Of a stretch of DNA of 64,000 nucleotides, positions 11,458 to 23,000 are shown piece after piece (positions within the stretch are counted from its first letter, which is position 1; each line of letters opens with the position of its first letter). The stretch is from NCBI RefSeq assembly GCF_020497125.1, contig NC_059082.1:20635965-20699964 (forward strand), given 5' to 3'. Below the pieces are notes generated by a model. The model searched no databases. It was not told the origin of the DNA and saw only the letters and a list, made by a program, of their open reading frames with translations. The translations under genes and the position numbers were made by a program. Origin of the DNA: Mauremys mutica. Its lineage: Eukaryota > Chordata > Testudines > Geoemydidae.

Positions 11458-11762
11458 GGATGTATCTACACTGCAGCCAGGAGCCAGCCTTCCAGCGTGG
11501 GTAGACAGACGTGTGGTAGCAGGGCTCGAGCTAGCATGCTAAAAATAGCACTATGGATGCGATGGCTTTGTGGTGGCTCAGGCTGTGGCTTGTGTAGCAG
11601 CTTGGGCTCTCCCTTGGGTCTGAGTTTGGGTGGCTAGCCTTAGTCTCTGCCAGAGCTGCAATGTCCACACTGTTATTTTTAGTGACTAGCTTGAGTCCCA
11701 CTCCCGCAGGTCTGTCTGTCCAGACTGGAAGGTCAGCTCCTTGCTGCAGTGTAGACATAACC
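11458..11762. mobile_element. Harbinger-type MITE, 305 bp
   Basis: Inverted ends GGATGTATCTACACTGCAGC and, in reverse complement, GGTTATGTCTACACTGCAGC match the Harbinger terminus. TAA precedes and TTA follows. Interior CTCGAGCTAGCATGCTAAAA is shared, inverted, with 7619-7922. Confidence 0.75.
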
Positions 11763-12395
11763 TTAGAGAAAAAGTGTTAGGCAGAATTCCTGCAACTAGT
11801 CTACCTCCCTACTCTGGTGCTGTTTTGGACTCCAGCTCATGCTGGTGTGAGAGCAGAACCAGCAACCTCTGCATCAATCCAGAAAGCAAGGCAGGAACTG
11901 TGCAACTGGGACTAGCAAGCCAAGGAGAATTTTTTTAATTAAAACACACACAAATGGGACTGGCTCTGGATAAAATTTATTAATTTGAAAAGTGATGTCA
12001 GATGAAAAGATGCAAGCACCTACTTCCACTTGTTTGACACATTACGTTTATCTGGACACTGCAGGCACCTCTAGTAATCTGGCATTTTACCTTCATAGAG
12101 CTCTTCCCATCCATAAAGGTCTCACATGGTAGAGGCACCAGCCAGCTAGCACCCAGCATGCTGCAAAAGTGTGGAGAAAAGGGGAAGTTTTATCACAGGA
12201 CCCTGGGGCAATTCACTACCCTGACAAACATGCCATGAAAATTTTAAGAACCTGTTTGAACGGCCCCCAGATGGTAAACTATATGATATTCAACTTGCCT
12301 GCCTCAGAGAGAGGCAGGGCTGAGATTAAAATCTGTGGTTCTAAGAATGTATGTGTTCCAAACCCACAGCTGAGACCATTAAGCAATCCTTATAC

Positions 12396-12755
12396 CAGTG
12401 CTATTCAGACCTCAGGGGTTCAGGAGTGAAATTAGCGATTCCCTATTACTCACAAGAGCCACAGCAGTGGGAATTCATTTTTCCATTTACTATAGTACTA
12501 TATATTCATGTTTAAACAGCATGATAGGGAAATATTTAGTGTTATATAATATAAATAATATCTTATTCTCTCAGCAAAATGACTGACCAAGTATTATTAT
12601 TTTATCAACGACAATTGGTTAATAACATAGTAAAAGCATCCCGACTGGTTAATAATTAAATCACACACTGTTTGAATATCATGTGTTGCAAACAGCCGCA
12701 GGAGACGCATTAAAAAGCCACTTGCGGCTCGTGAGCCTCAGACTGAGTATCGCTG
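12396..12755. mobile_element. hAT-type nonautonomous element, 360 bp
   Basis: Ends CAGTGCTATTCAGACCTCAG and, in reverse complement, CAGCGATACTCAGTCTGAGG are inverted. The exact 8-bp duplication ccttatac lies at 12388-12395 and 12756-12763. The interior is A/T-rich with no transposase. Duplication length and CAG termini indicate hAT. Confidence 0.92.
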
Positions 12756-13220
12756 CCTTATACATTGGGAACTGGAAATAAAATAGCATTTTCAGGATTA
12801 AATAATTGGAAATAAGGAAATATTGAATGCCCTCTAATTCTTAAGATCTTAAATCTTTCAAGACTTGAAACCATTAGCGTTCAGCCTGTGTCTGCTGAGT
12901 CAGTGGCACTGGTAGCCAGGAGATTAAGATAATGTTAGAAACAATGGCAATTTTTTTTTCTGCTTCCATCTACTGCTTGGTTGACTCCTGAAGGCCATCT
13001 TACTGGCAGCTGGCTCCTACCATAGGACAGTCTTCAAGGTGGCTGTGTTGCTGATCATCTAAATCCAAGTCTACAAAAGAGTAACAAATCATCACAACAC
13101 TCCCAGTTTAGAAAAAAGGCCTGAACTTTAGAATAAAGTTCAAGCATGTGCTGTCATGCTCACAGAATGAAAACATGCTATAAGGGATAGAGAGCTGTGT
13201 GAAGAAGTGATTTTTCAGTT

Positions 13221-13649
13221 TGCTTTCCAGTCTAAAAAAATAGAATCAAAATGGTTTCAAGACAATTTGAGATGAAAATTTTCTGGCAAATTGGAAAGTC
13301 AAAAACAATTTTTGTTTTAGGGTGAATTAAATGTTTTGTTTCATTTTTGAAACATTTGCATGTTTGAAAGATTTCAAAATATTTCATTTCATTAACTTAT
13401 TTTTTAATAAAATGGAAGCAGATTTCAAAATAAAAAGCCATTTCAAGTTGAAAAACTGAAATGTTGAATTTAAAAAATGTCAATTAAACATTTCCATTTT
13501 TTTACATTTTTATTTGTTAAAGGCCTTTTTTAGCCAAACCAATTTGGTGAATTTTGCACAAATTTGAAAAATGTTTCAGTTGATTCCAGTCAGTATTTGT
13601 CGGCAAAAAAAGGTGGGGTTTTTTTGGAGAAATTTCACCCAGCTCTAAT
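13221..13649. repeat. A/T-rich interspersed repeat, copy 1
   Basis: Long run of AAATGTTT/TTTGAAAC-type text ending in GAAATTTCACCC then GCTCTAAT. A second copy in the same orientation at about 42738-43134 shares this end and composition. The family is unknown to me; the limits are approximate. Confidence 0.6.
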
Positions 13650-13858
13650 GTGGATGCATCACTCCATGAGGTTTCAGCTGCATATCTTTCCCTCCTCATG
13701 GTTTTAAAACAGGTTGTGCTAGATGCATGTGTTAATTAAAATATCAGCTCCATACACTATGAACTCACTACATTAAAAATATAAGAGAGGTGCTGTGGCT
13801 ACTGATCTGTACAATTTTGGGTTAGAAGCCACGTGAACTGGTGGGTGTTAACTTAAAG

Positions 13859-14194
13859 CAGTGTTTCCCAAACTTAGGACGCCACTTGTTTAGGGAAAGC
13901 CCCTGGTGGGCTGGGCCGGTTTGTTTACCTGCCCTGTCCGCAGGTCTGGCTGATCGCGGCTCCCACTGGCTGCGGTTCGCCACTCCAGGCCAATGGGGGC
14001 TGCGGGAAGAGGCGTGGGCCGAGGGATGTGCTGGCCGCCACTTCCAGCAGCTCCCATTGGCCTGGAGCAGCGATCCGCTGCCAGTGGGAGCCGCGATCGG
14101 CTGGATCTGCGGCGGACACAGCAGGTAAACAAAGCAGCCTGGCCTGCCAGGGGCTTTCCCTAAACAAGCGGCCTCCCAAATATGGGAAACACTG
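13859..14194. mobile_element. hAT-type foldback MITE, 336 bp
   Basis: Termini CAGTGTTTCCCAAACTTAGG and, in reverse complement, CAGTGTTTCCCATATTTGGG are inverted. Exact 8-bp duplication acttaaag at 13851-13858 and 14195-14202. Most of the element is one imperfect G/C-rich palindrome (GGCCAATGGGGGCTGC against GCAGCTCCCATTGGCC). It is the same family as 44560-44915. Open frames on both strands here are chance. Confidence 0.93.
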
Positions 14195-14202
14195 ACTTAA
14201 AG

Positions 14203-15074
14203 GAACCCCTCCTGTGTTGTTTCCTGAATTCAACAAAGAAATATGTAGAAAATGACACAAAAAACTGAATTAAAAATAGAAAATATGCGCAGCAGAGCTC
14301 AGAGAATGTCTGTTCCCTAGATTATTACCAAGATATGCGGGCATGCACAATTTCATGCAAATCAGACTTCATCTACTGTGTGTTTTGCTTCCGTAGTTAA
14401 AAATGAGGTGAATGACAACCAGGATTTTCTCAACACCTCATACATAGTGTGTTCATTTTGGGAAGTGGTAAGAAATAGAGTGAATGTGATTCCGGACAGT
14501 GACATCCCCAGTGATCTGAAAATATTTGCACTAGGTGACCTGAATAGTCTCTGGAATATAAATGAACCACAAAAGAAATTTTCTATTAAGAGCAAATGCA
14601 ATTGCTAAAAGGATGATACTGCTGAAATGGAAATGTGCAAAAGGATTAAAGCTTGCAGTAAGATGCACAGGGTTAAGTGAACTGACAAATCTAGAGAAAA
14701 TCACCTTGAGTTTGAATAAGCAAGAGAGGGGTTTTTTAGGAAATCTGGTAATTATATTTAGAGATTTATGATTGAATCATCATACCATACATAATAAGTT
14801 ACTGTTGTAAATTAGAATATCTAGAACTTGTTTATTTATTAGAATAATAATACATAATCATGTAGTTATGCCAGGCTCTCAAAAAACTCAAGTATCTGAA
14901 ACAAAACTTAAGAATTCTGAAAAGGAAAAAAAATAATTTTTGGTACATTTGGATCAATTCTCCATCCATACAGCAGCTGTGAAAATGATTTTTGTGCAGC
15001 TTAACAATGATTCACATTTTAGATCGTGCTCTCCGTCTGCTGGCCACAAAGAACTTTCTGAAGAGGGATAAGTA
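14203..15074. other. Intergenic, no gene seen
   Basis: A/T-rich sequence without recognisable genes or repeats. Confidence 0.5.
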
Positions 15075-15220
15075 TTGCTGACCCTGTGTTATAGATGGGG
15101 AAACTGAAACACAGAGAGGTTAAGTGAGTTGGCAAAGGTTACAGAGCATCTGTGGCACAGAAAGGACTAGAACTCCTTACTCCTGTGCTCTAATCTCTAG
15201 ACCATCTGCCTCATTGTGAT
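15075..15220 (-). repeat. MIR-like CORE-SINE fragment
   Basis: Contains ATGGGGAAACTGAAACACAG and AGAGAGGTTAAGTGAGTTGGC, the reverse complement of the MIR core, followed by CTCTAGACCATCTGCCTC. An old copy. Confidence 0.8.
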
Positions 15221-15499
15221 TGGTAGTATGTGAAATGGAGTAATCAGCTCAGTTCAAAAGTTTTCAGTGCTTGTTGTTAAGGCAATGCCCCGTATTTCCC
15301 ATCAAGTGAAGTCCAGTGTTATCCCAGCGTTAGTTGTGATTGCTGTGTGTTAAGGTTACATCAGAATGTTCATTGTAATGCCCAAATTTCTGAGATTCTT
15401 CTTTTGGGCTGCATTTTGCCATGCTTGGTCTCAGCCAAGTCCTGTTCACCTTATTCATATAAGTAGTCCCACTGAAGACTGCAGTAGGCGCCTAAGGAT

Positions 15500-15601
15500 C
15501 AAATCTTTGTATTGGAAGCTCACTGGGGCAAAGACAGTGTGTCTGTGTCTTTCTCTGCAGCACCTAGCACATTATTGGCGCTCAATAAATCATAGTAGTT
15601 G
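15500..15601 (+). repeat. L2/MIR-type 3' tail fragment
   Basis: GGAAGCTCACTGGGGCAAAG, then CAGCACCTAGCACATTATTG and GCGCTCAATAAAT match the L2/MIR 3' end. Confidence 0.65.
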
Positions 15602-16987
15602 TTCACTAACTGGCTATTAGTTGCATCTATTAATATGTAAATCATATGATATTAAGCGCTAATCATTGAGCATCTGTGTTTAATATAAATCTTTACAAGC
15701 AGTGCTTGAAGTCTTACAGGCAAACTATAATCTCTGTTCTTATAGCAGTTCTGAGTTATATACGTCTTAGCTGAACATTCTGTGTATTAACAAGTCCAGT
15801 GCAAGTTAAGGTAGGTAAAGCATTCCTTCCCAAAGTGCTAACCAGAAATGAATTTCACCTCTGTTTTGCATAGCTTTGTATGTTAGCATGTCTATATTTT
15901 CAGCAGCATGTGTAAAATAACTTTCCTTGACAGGACAACTATTATTTAAATTGGCTAAATAAAATAATGGAATTTAATAAATAACCCCTAGATAAGAATC
16001 ATTAAACTACAGCACTACAAAATGGATCCATTCATTCCACAGATCAGTTTACATCCATAGCAGAATGAAGAGGAGCTGATTTATCATTGTACTGCACCTT
16101 GTGTGCTCACTTGCAATAGTGTAAAGACAGTGTAAAGTCAGTGTGAAATGATAGCATTCTAATGTACCCAATTTAGATGCAAGTCAATGGTGAATTGGCC
16201 TCCAGGATCAATGTACTTTGTATATACTGCAGGTAGATGCAGGGGTGTGGGTGCGTGTATTTGGTGGAGAGTGTTTATTTCTGGAGTCATTTTGGACTCT
16301 TGCCTGAATAAGGGCTGCAGGATGTGGCCCTGAAATAATGCTAAGGTACAAAGGTACGGCCATGATTAAAGTATGTTAACACTCCATTCTGTTCTATGTG
16401 GATTCTTACACTGGTTCTTCATCACCAAGGTATCTGAGTGCTTTCTAGTAGGTCATTAAGTGACATGTGTAACCTCTGCCACATGTGGCTCATTTTCTCT
16501 TTCATTCTCTCCCAAGGGGAATTGTGTGTGCAGTAAAGTGTTTTGACTTGGTTTGGGGTTTGGTTTTTTAATGTACATGCTGCTATTTGTTAATGCTAGA
16601 AGTGCGCCTGGCATGTGGAGCGGAAGGGGGTGATGTTTGTGATGATCCTTCGTTTTTGTGGAAGTTTATTCAACAGTCTTGGACCGATGCCAGAGAAAAC
16701 TCTGTCTCTTACACAGATGATCTTTACCTTTTAGGTACAGAATTCCATTGTGCCAAAAGAGCGGTGTTGTCGACTATGGTCCTCATCCCAGAGTTTTAGG
16801 CAGTAGTTTAGTGATGGTATTGTTATGCTGTTATGTTGGTAACAGCAGCCAGTAAGCGTGTCTTGGATATATGGTAGCCATGTTTCATTCAGCCCAAATG
16901 AGGGAACAATTAAAACTCTTTGTTTAGTGACAGCTGATACAAGACAAGACAAATCACAGAGCTGCATGGCAAGACTGGAGCAGAAGC
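15602..16987. other. Intergenic, no gene seen
   Basis: No supportable gene or repeat family. Confidence 0.5.
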
Positions 16988-16990
16988 TGA

Positions 16991-17164
16991 GATCTTGTCT
17001 ACACTTGAAAGTTAATTTGGATTATATTAGGGGGTGAATTTAAAGCATGATAGCTATTCCTGAATAACTCCATATGTGGACAGACTTTCTCCAGAATAAG
17101 AATGTCCACCATGGAGTATTTCCAGAATAGCTATTATGGAACAACCCCACGTGTAGACAACCAC
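16991..17164. mobile_element. Short Harbinger-type MITE, 174 bp
   Basis: Ends GATCTTGTCTACACTTG and, in reverse complement, GTGGTTGTCTACACGTG. The same triplet TGA lies on both sides (16988-16990 and 17165-17167). TTGTCTACAC is the Harbinger terminal motif of this genome. Confidence 0.65.
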
Positions 17165-17167
17165 TGA

Positions 17168-19825
17168 GCCATGCAGGCTCTGATCCGATTGCAAATGCAG
17201 GGTCTGGGGATTGATTGGATTATAGCTCTGTGTGTGGAGAAGCAGAGATATAGCAGGAAAAAGCCAGAGAAGCATTGGTAGCATGGCCTTGAAGGAAGCA
17301 CAGGGTCAGAGCTTCTTTGGTGTACGGTGCTAGCTGGCAGCAGACTTGGATTTCTGAAAAAGGAAACTGCCTAGTGTTTGATTCTTACTAAGTTCAGGGA
17401 AATAGGTCTTTTATGTTCATTCTTTGTAAACTGACAGGATGGCACCCAAGAAATACCCGACTCCATCAATGCCTGGCAAGGCCCTGAATATTGGCTAACC
17501 ACTAGGGGCAAAAGGGGCAACAGTATTTTATGATCTACTTGACTATGTGGACTTCTTGGTTCAAATTCAAACCTGGTGCAAGAGGTATGGTATGCTGTTA
17601 ATTTTGGATTACCCCACCTCTGAATTTGCTCCCTTGCATAATGGCTTAACTGCTACTTTTAAAATTTAAATGTAAAAAGTGGATAATGATAATAAAACAT
17701 ACACATGCATTTAATATTCCCATATTGTTCCCCCTTCCCATCTTTCATTCCCTGTCAATAAGCAAGATCTTTCCTGAGTGATTTGCTCAGTCAGAAAGTG
17801 ATTCTACACTATTTCTGACAGAGATTTCTGCTGAACTGGTGTGGCTGTAAAGAAGCAGTAATTCCTTTACATTCTGTAACCATGCCATTTTCTCTATCAG
17901 CATGGAGCATTTGACTCGTATGCCCTAGAAAATAACTCCTCACTCCCACTATGTGCTCATACATTGAGCTGAGATCTAAACCTGACCTGTAGTTCTGAGA
18001 TGCAAACTCATGATTAAAACTGCTTGATGGAAGAGGTCAGTTATTCGGTATCCGGAGCCTCAGAAGTGCATGAAGCTGCTGTTCAGGGGGGAGTGTCGTG
18101 AATTGAAAGAAGTGTGAATGCTTTTTAATGTCTATTGAAGTCACACAAAAAAAGTCGGAATATATGTCTGACTTAGAAAGGGGGGGAAAATCATTATAGG
18201 GCTCAATCCTGATTCCTTTCAAGTCAGTCGGAGTTTTACCATTGACTTTAATGGGAGCAGGATCAGGTTGATAAATGTCACCCATTCGTGGGTTGTTTTT
18301 TTTTAAATCATATTTTTTGTTTGTGAAAAGTTAAGAGGTCTCTAATTTCTGATGCAAGGATAGATGCATGAGGAGAGAGAATGAATGGCAGAGACTTAGA
18401 AATGTAAGCAAAAAGCCAGTACGTTTCTCATAATGGCCTTACTCTCTCATTGCAGTACATTAAAGTACATTGTGAAATTGGCCAGAGCTGCAGAAATCAG
18501 ACCTGAATCAGAATGTTAAACTCCTCAAAGTCCAGATCTGGGGTTTGGTTAAGCCTCATTATAAATATAGGGTTAATTGACATTTGGAGCCAGACCGGGG
18601 GTTGGAAATGAGCTGCCTAGTCTTGTCTGGTTTGTTCAGTGCCCAGATTTAATACAATACTCTCAAAACATGCACAGTTCAGGGCTGCTTGGGTACACAG
18701 ATTTGATATAGGCTCACCTCTAATTGCAATTATTCAAAAGGCTTCTTCTTTGCCTGATTACATAAAATGGCATTTGCATATGGACTAAAAGGTAACTGCC
18801 TGTCTAACTCCTCACAAATGCACTGGCCAATCAGAAATCTCGAGAATTTGACTCAAATTCTGGTTAGTTACCTTTGTTTTATGAGCTATAAGTCTCCCTT
18901 ATGCTGAATTTGTGCTTTGTTATTTTAAATTCTAAAAGGCACTGGGAACTGTGTTGATGAAAAATAAATGGAGTAATCATGGGGCAAACTCTCCTCACAT
19001 TCATTCTTCAGAGAGAGATTCTGATCTGCACATGAGGATTTAAAAACAACCACCATGAAAACCTAGCTCTCAAACCTAGTTCTGACAGTATCTCAGTTAA
19101 ATACAGCGCTCTTGGCTGCCGTGAACTCCTGTCATCCAGACTCCTCTAGCTCTGACTAGCTGTCTTGTACTTCTCTTGATGAGCCATACATCCTGCTAAA
19201 TGCTGAGATGCACATCTTCAAAGTGCTTCAGGGAGTTTTAGCCATCTGATTGTCCCATTGATTTTAATGGGAGCCCCAGGACCAGATCCCCATATATTAC
19301 TTTGAAAAAAATATCTGTAGAGATTGATTCAGGGCTCAGATAGGTGCTTAAGACCTCATTTAGTCATTTCTGCATAGAGAGGAGAGAACTGTTCCTAACT
19401 AATTCTTCGTTCTATTAATGTTACCCTTTTTCATTTTGCAGAGACTTTGATTTTTATGAATTTATTTGTTATTTGAAATTACTTGATTATTTCTTGCAAA
19501 CATATTTTAGCTGATGGATTCCTCATAAACTCTTTGGAGACTCCCAATGAGTCAATACAGCATTAATCCTAACATTCATTCTCATGTTTGTTATATAATT
19601 AGGTATTTTAGGAGTAAAATCAGGAATGGTTAATCAGCAGAGCATTTACACCAAACTTCTTATTAATGTGAGTTTGATTTGTCCTGAGTAACGATGCATA
19701 GTAACCACAAGTAAATATGGCAAGGATTGAAGAGGTATATGAATGGAGTGTGACTATCGTTAACTAGTGGAGCTTATTTCCTCTCTGCTCTCTTGGTGGT
19801 TGTGTCAGCATTAAATTCAGGCACT
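17168..19825. other. Intergenic, no gene seen; possible conserved noncoding part
   Basis: No gene. The 18710-18910 part is rich in transcription-factor-type words (see findings). Short old repeat scraps with GTTTTACCATTGACTTTAATGG-like text lie at about 18195-18280 and 19250-19290. Confidence 0.45.
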
Positions 19826-19980
19826 AGATTTATTATTATTATTATTATTAAGTGTTTGTTTAAAGTCTTGGTCGTAAGAGAAATGTTATGGTAGCACCCA
19901 CTCGTGGTTCAAGGCCCCACTGTGCACACGCATAACAAAATGACAGCCCCTGCCTAAGGAGCTTACAATGTAGTATGTGA
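19826..19980 (-). repeat. L2/MIR-type 3' tail fragment with (ATT)n
   Basis: An (ATT)n tract followed by GCCCCACTGTGC and AGCCCCTGCCTAAGGAGCTT, the reverse complement of an L2/MIR-like 3' end with its (TAA)n tail. Related copy at 27909-28057. Confidence 0.6.
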
Positions 19981-20057
19981 CACAACTCTCTAGTTAAAAA
20001 AAAAACCAAAAAACACAGGAGTACTTGTGGCACCTTAAAGACTAACAAATTTATTTT

Positions 20058-20100
20058 AGCATGAGCTTTCGTGAGCTAAAGCTCACTTCTTCGGATGCAT
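20058..20100 (-). ncRNA. Hammerhead-ribozyme-like fold, left arm
   Basis: Minus strand: CCGAAGA core (U4 to C), extra A, stem II GTGAGC/GCTCAC with loop TTTA, then GAAA and stem III GC-TCAT-GC followed by U and A. The cleavage-site residue is A, which the hammerhead rule allows, unlike the right-arm copy. The core substitution probably weakens it. Confidence 0.5.
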
Positions 20101-20572
20101 AGAATGGAACACACAGACAGGAGATATTTATACATACAGAGAACATGAAAAGGTGGAAGTATGCATACCAACAGGCAGAGTCTAATCAATTGAGATGAGC
20201 TATCGTTAGCAGGAGGAAAAAAAACTTTTTGAAGTGATAATTAAGATGGCCCAACCATTCCCAGTCTTTGTTTAGACCACAGTTAATAGTATCTAGTTTG
20301 CATATTAATTCAAGTTCAGCAGTTTCTGAAACTGTGGTCTAAACAAAGACTGGGAATGGTTGGGTCATTACACCAATTGAATCTATTTCCCTATGTTAAG
20401 TTCTCCTCACACCTTCTATGGGCCATCTTAATTATCACTTCAAAAAGTTTTTTTTCCTCCTGCTAACGATAGCTCATCTCAATTGATTAGACTCTGCCTG
20501 TTGGTATGCATACTTCCACCTTTTCATGTTCTCTGTATGTATAAATATCTCCTGTCTGTGTGTTCCATTCTA

Positions 20573-20614
20573 TGCATCCGAAGAAGTGAGCTTTAGCTCA
20601 CGAAAGCTCATGCT
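20573..20614 (+). ncRNA. Hammerhead-ribozyme-like fold, right arm
   Basis: Same fold as at 20058-20100 on the opposite strand: CCGAAGA, stem II GTGAGC/GCTCAC, GAAA, and short stem III. The base after the stem III U is G, which should prevent self-cleavage. Confidence 0.5.
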
Positions 20615-20715
20615 GAAATAAATTTGTTAGTCTTTAAGGTGCCACAAGTACTCCTGTTTTGTTTTTTTTTGCGGATACAGACTAACACGGCTGCTACTCT
20701 GAAAACTCTCTAGTT

Positions 20716-22473
20716 TGTATGTCAGATTAGCTCAGAAAGTTGAGGGGGTTTCTCCTGAAAACAGGGTCCAGAACCAGGGCCAAACTTGGACCCTTTAGAC
20801 AGAGCATTTCTCCTAGCTTGGAAGGACACCCTCCTGAATGGCTTGTGGCCTTCCTCCCACGGCAGAGTTTTTTTACGCTGGCCCCAAATGAGGCTGGTGG
20901 CTCGCCAGAATGAGGTAGGTGGCTGCCTTGCACTTGCTGCTGACCTCAGGGCCTTGGTCCAAAGGTTCTGTCTTAACCCTCCCCTGCCCGTATATCTCCT
21001 GAGCATGTTTCTGCTAACATTAAAAAACACTAGCCTAAACTTTATCCAGCATCACCCTCCGCTGTGAGTAGTTCTTTGGGATTTGCTGATTTGCTCAGTA
21101 CTGTGCCCAAACCCCTCTCTGACCTCTACCGTCTTACACCTCCCAGTAAATCCCATCTACAAGTGGCCAGATAATCACTCTCACATTTCCTGTTAACCAC
21201 AAGGAAAACCGAGTCCATTTCCTCTGTTCTACTTTCTTGAGAGACTCACTTGTGATTTTTTTCCTCCGCCCATTGAGTATTTCTATATCATAGCTCACTT
21301 TTTCCCCTCGTCAGTCAACCCTCTTTGCTAATTTGGTAGTTATTTTCTTCGCCCCTGCAATGTTATGCTCTCAACACACCCAGAGCCAATGCCCGTGGCA
21401 AGACAGCACCATTATAAAATTACTTAGCAGGCTGCCTGTGTCTCTTCTGTGGGCCTTGGGGAACTATCACACTCTCTGCTGCACACTTTCTTCTTTTCTA
21501 GAGATCTAACACAATACTGTGACTAGTTACTTGGAGCTATATTTCCCTTTGTCCTGGAAAACTTTTATTTATTTTTAGTAAACGCTTGTCAGTATTTCTA
21601 ACATTGTGCCTCCAGCAACGTGGCCTGGACTGAAGCCACACAGCAGTCTGACAACCTGTTGGGCAAGTCTCCCATCAATTAGGCTGCAGCTGTCATTGTA
21701 TCTATTCTCAGCCTCTTGTTACATGTTTGCAAATAGCATAGGCTGCAGTTTAGCTGCTTTTTGGTTTATTTCTCTTCCATATCTAGTCAAGAACATTTCA
21801 TCTCCAGGACTCCTTGGCTCATTTCTTGTTCTTGCTTTCTAACCATCATAGCTTTATTATCCTATTTATATATGCTTATCAAGGTTACTCATCTGTTCCT
21901 TTTATAAATCTGGCTCTTTTCCCCTAAAGCTCCTTAACTTGAGCCTTTTCATTACTTTTTTGACATGCAACACCAAACACAGGGCTAGATCTTGATGCTT
22001 TACACTTCATTTTCCACTATTCCAGTACTTTCTCTAATATATATAGACTAGCTAATCGCCATTTAAATCCACCATATTAAACTTATATCATCCAGAGACA
22101 TCCTCCTTAGGGGCTGTCTTACTTCTGCTGGTGTTTGGACTATGGTCCTTTGCTTTACATTAGTAGGTTCACTGCGGCTGGAAAGAGAAGCACTGAGAAC
22201 GTATAACCTGTTAGAATTCCCTTTTCTACGCTCTTCCATTTGCAATTTCCTGTTCCTCTGTAAACATCATGAAATTTGCTTTATAATAGATATTTTTGCC
22301 AGCTGCTGCTCTTTGCTTGGTGGTCCTTGATGCTAATGTTTCATCCACTAATCTACAGAGCACAGCCCTGTTTATGTTAGCCAAATTAAACAACAACACT
22401 TGTGCATTTCATTTTCTTGTTTTGCTTCTCATATGAAACGGAAAGTCAGAACTGGTGTGTTCCAGCAAGATAG
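20716..22473. other. Intergenic, no gene seen
   Basis: Overlapping chance frames on both strands; no gene or known repeat recognised. Confidence 0.45.
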
Positions 22474-23000
22474 CAGAATCATAGAATCATAGAAATGTAG
22501 GACTGGAAGGGACCTTGATAGTTCATTTAGTCAGTCCCCTGCACTGAGGCAGGACTAAGTATTATTTAGACCATCTCTGACAGGTGTTTGTCTAACCTGT
22601 TCTTAAGAATCTCCAATGACAGAGATTCTACAACCTCCTTAGTTAACTTGTTTCAGTGCTTAACTGCCCTTACAGTTTGGAAGTTTTCCCTATGTCTAAC
22701 CTAAATCTCCCTTGCTGCAATTTAAGCCCATTGCTTCTTGTCCTAAGGAGAGAAATTTATCATCCTCCTCTTTATAACAACCTTTTATTTACTTGAAAAC
22801 TGTTATCGTGTCCCCCCTTCACTTTTCTCCTCTCCAGATGAAACAAACCCAGTTTTTTTCAATCTTTCCTCATAGATCATGTTTTCTAGACCTTGAATCA
22901 TTTTTGTTGCTCTCCTCTGGACTTTCTCCAATTTGTCCACAAGTGTGGTGCCCAGAACTGCACGCAGGACATGTCCTCTTTGGCCTGATTAAGAGAGAGA
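22474..23000 (-). mobile_element. CR1 LINE 3' fragment
   Basis: The left end is the CR1 tail repeat in reverse complement (GAATCATAGAATCATAGAA). It is followed by GGACTGGAAGGGACCTTGA, ATCTCCCTTGCTGCAATTTAAG, TTGCTCTCCTCTGGACTTTC and GTGCCCAGAACTGCACGCAG, the classic 3' UTR and end of the polymerase ORF of CR1. 5'-truncated; typical of sauropsid genomes. Confidence 0.95.

Larger units (their letters stand above)
19996..20703. mobile_element. Foldback Penelope-like insertion, 708 bp
   Basis: It is flanked by an exact 12-bp repeat aactctctagtt (19984-19995 and 20704-20715). Two long inverted arms (about 20015-20254 and 20419-20657) match closely and surround a small inner inverted repeat (about 20253-20284 and 20332-20365). 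Each arm ends in the Penelope-like tail GGTGCCACAAGTACTCCTGT. The right end continues GCGGATACAGACTAACACGG. Each arm carries a hammerhead-like fold. No polymerase frame is present. The head-to-head arrangement is typical of Penelope-like copies. Confidence 0.8.

Noticed and set aside
20015..20657. Repeat pair considered as a CRISPR array or a microRNA cluster
   Set aside because: Only two inverted arms with a 12-bp target duplication and a Penelope-like tail; this is a eukaryotic retroelement.
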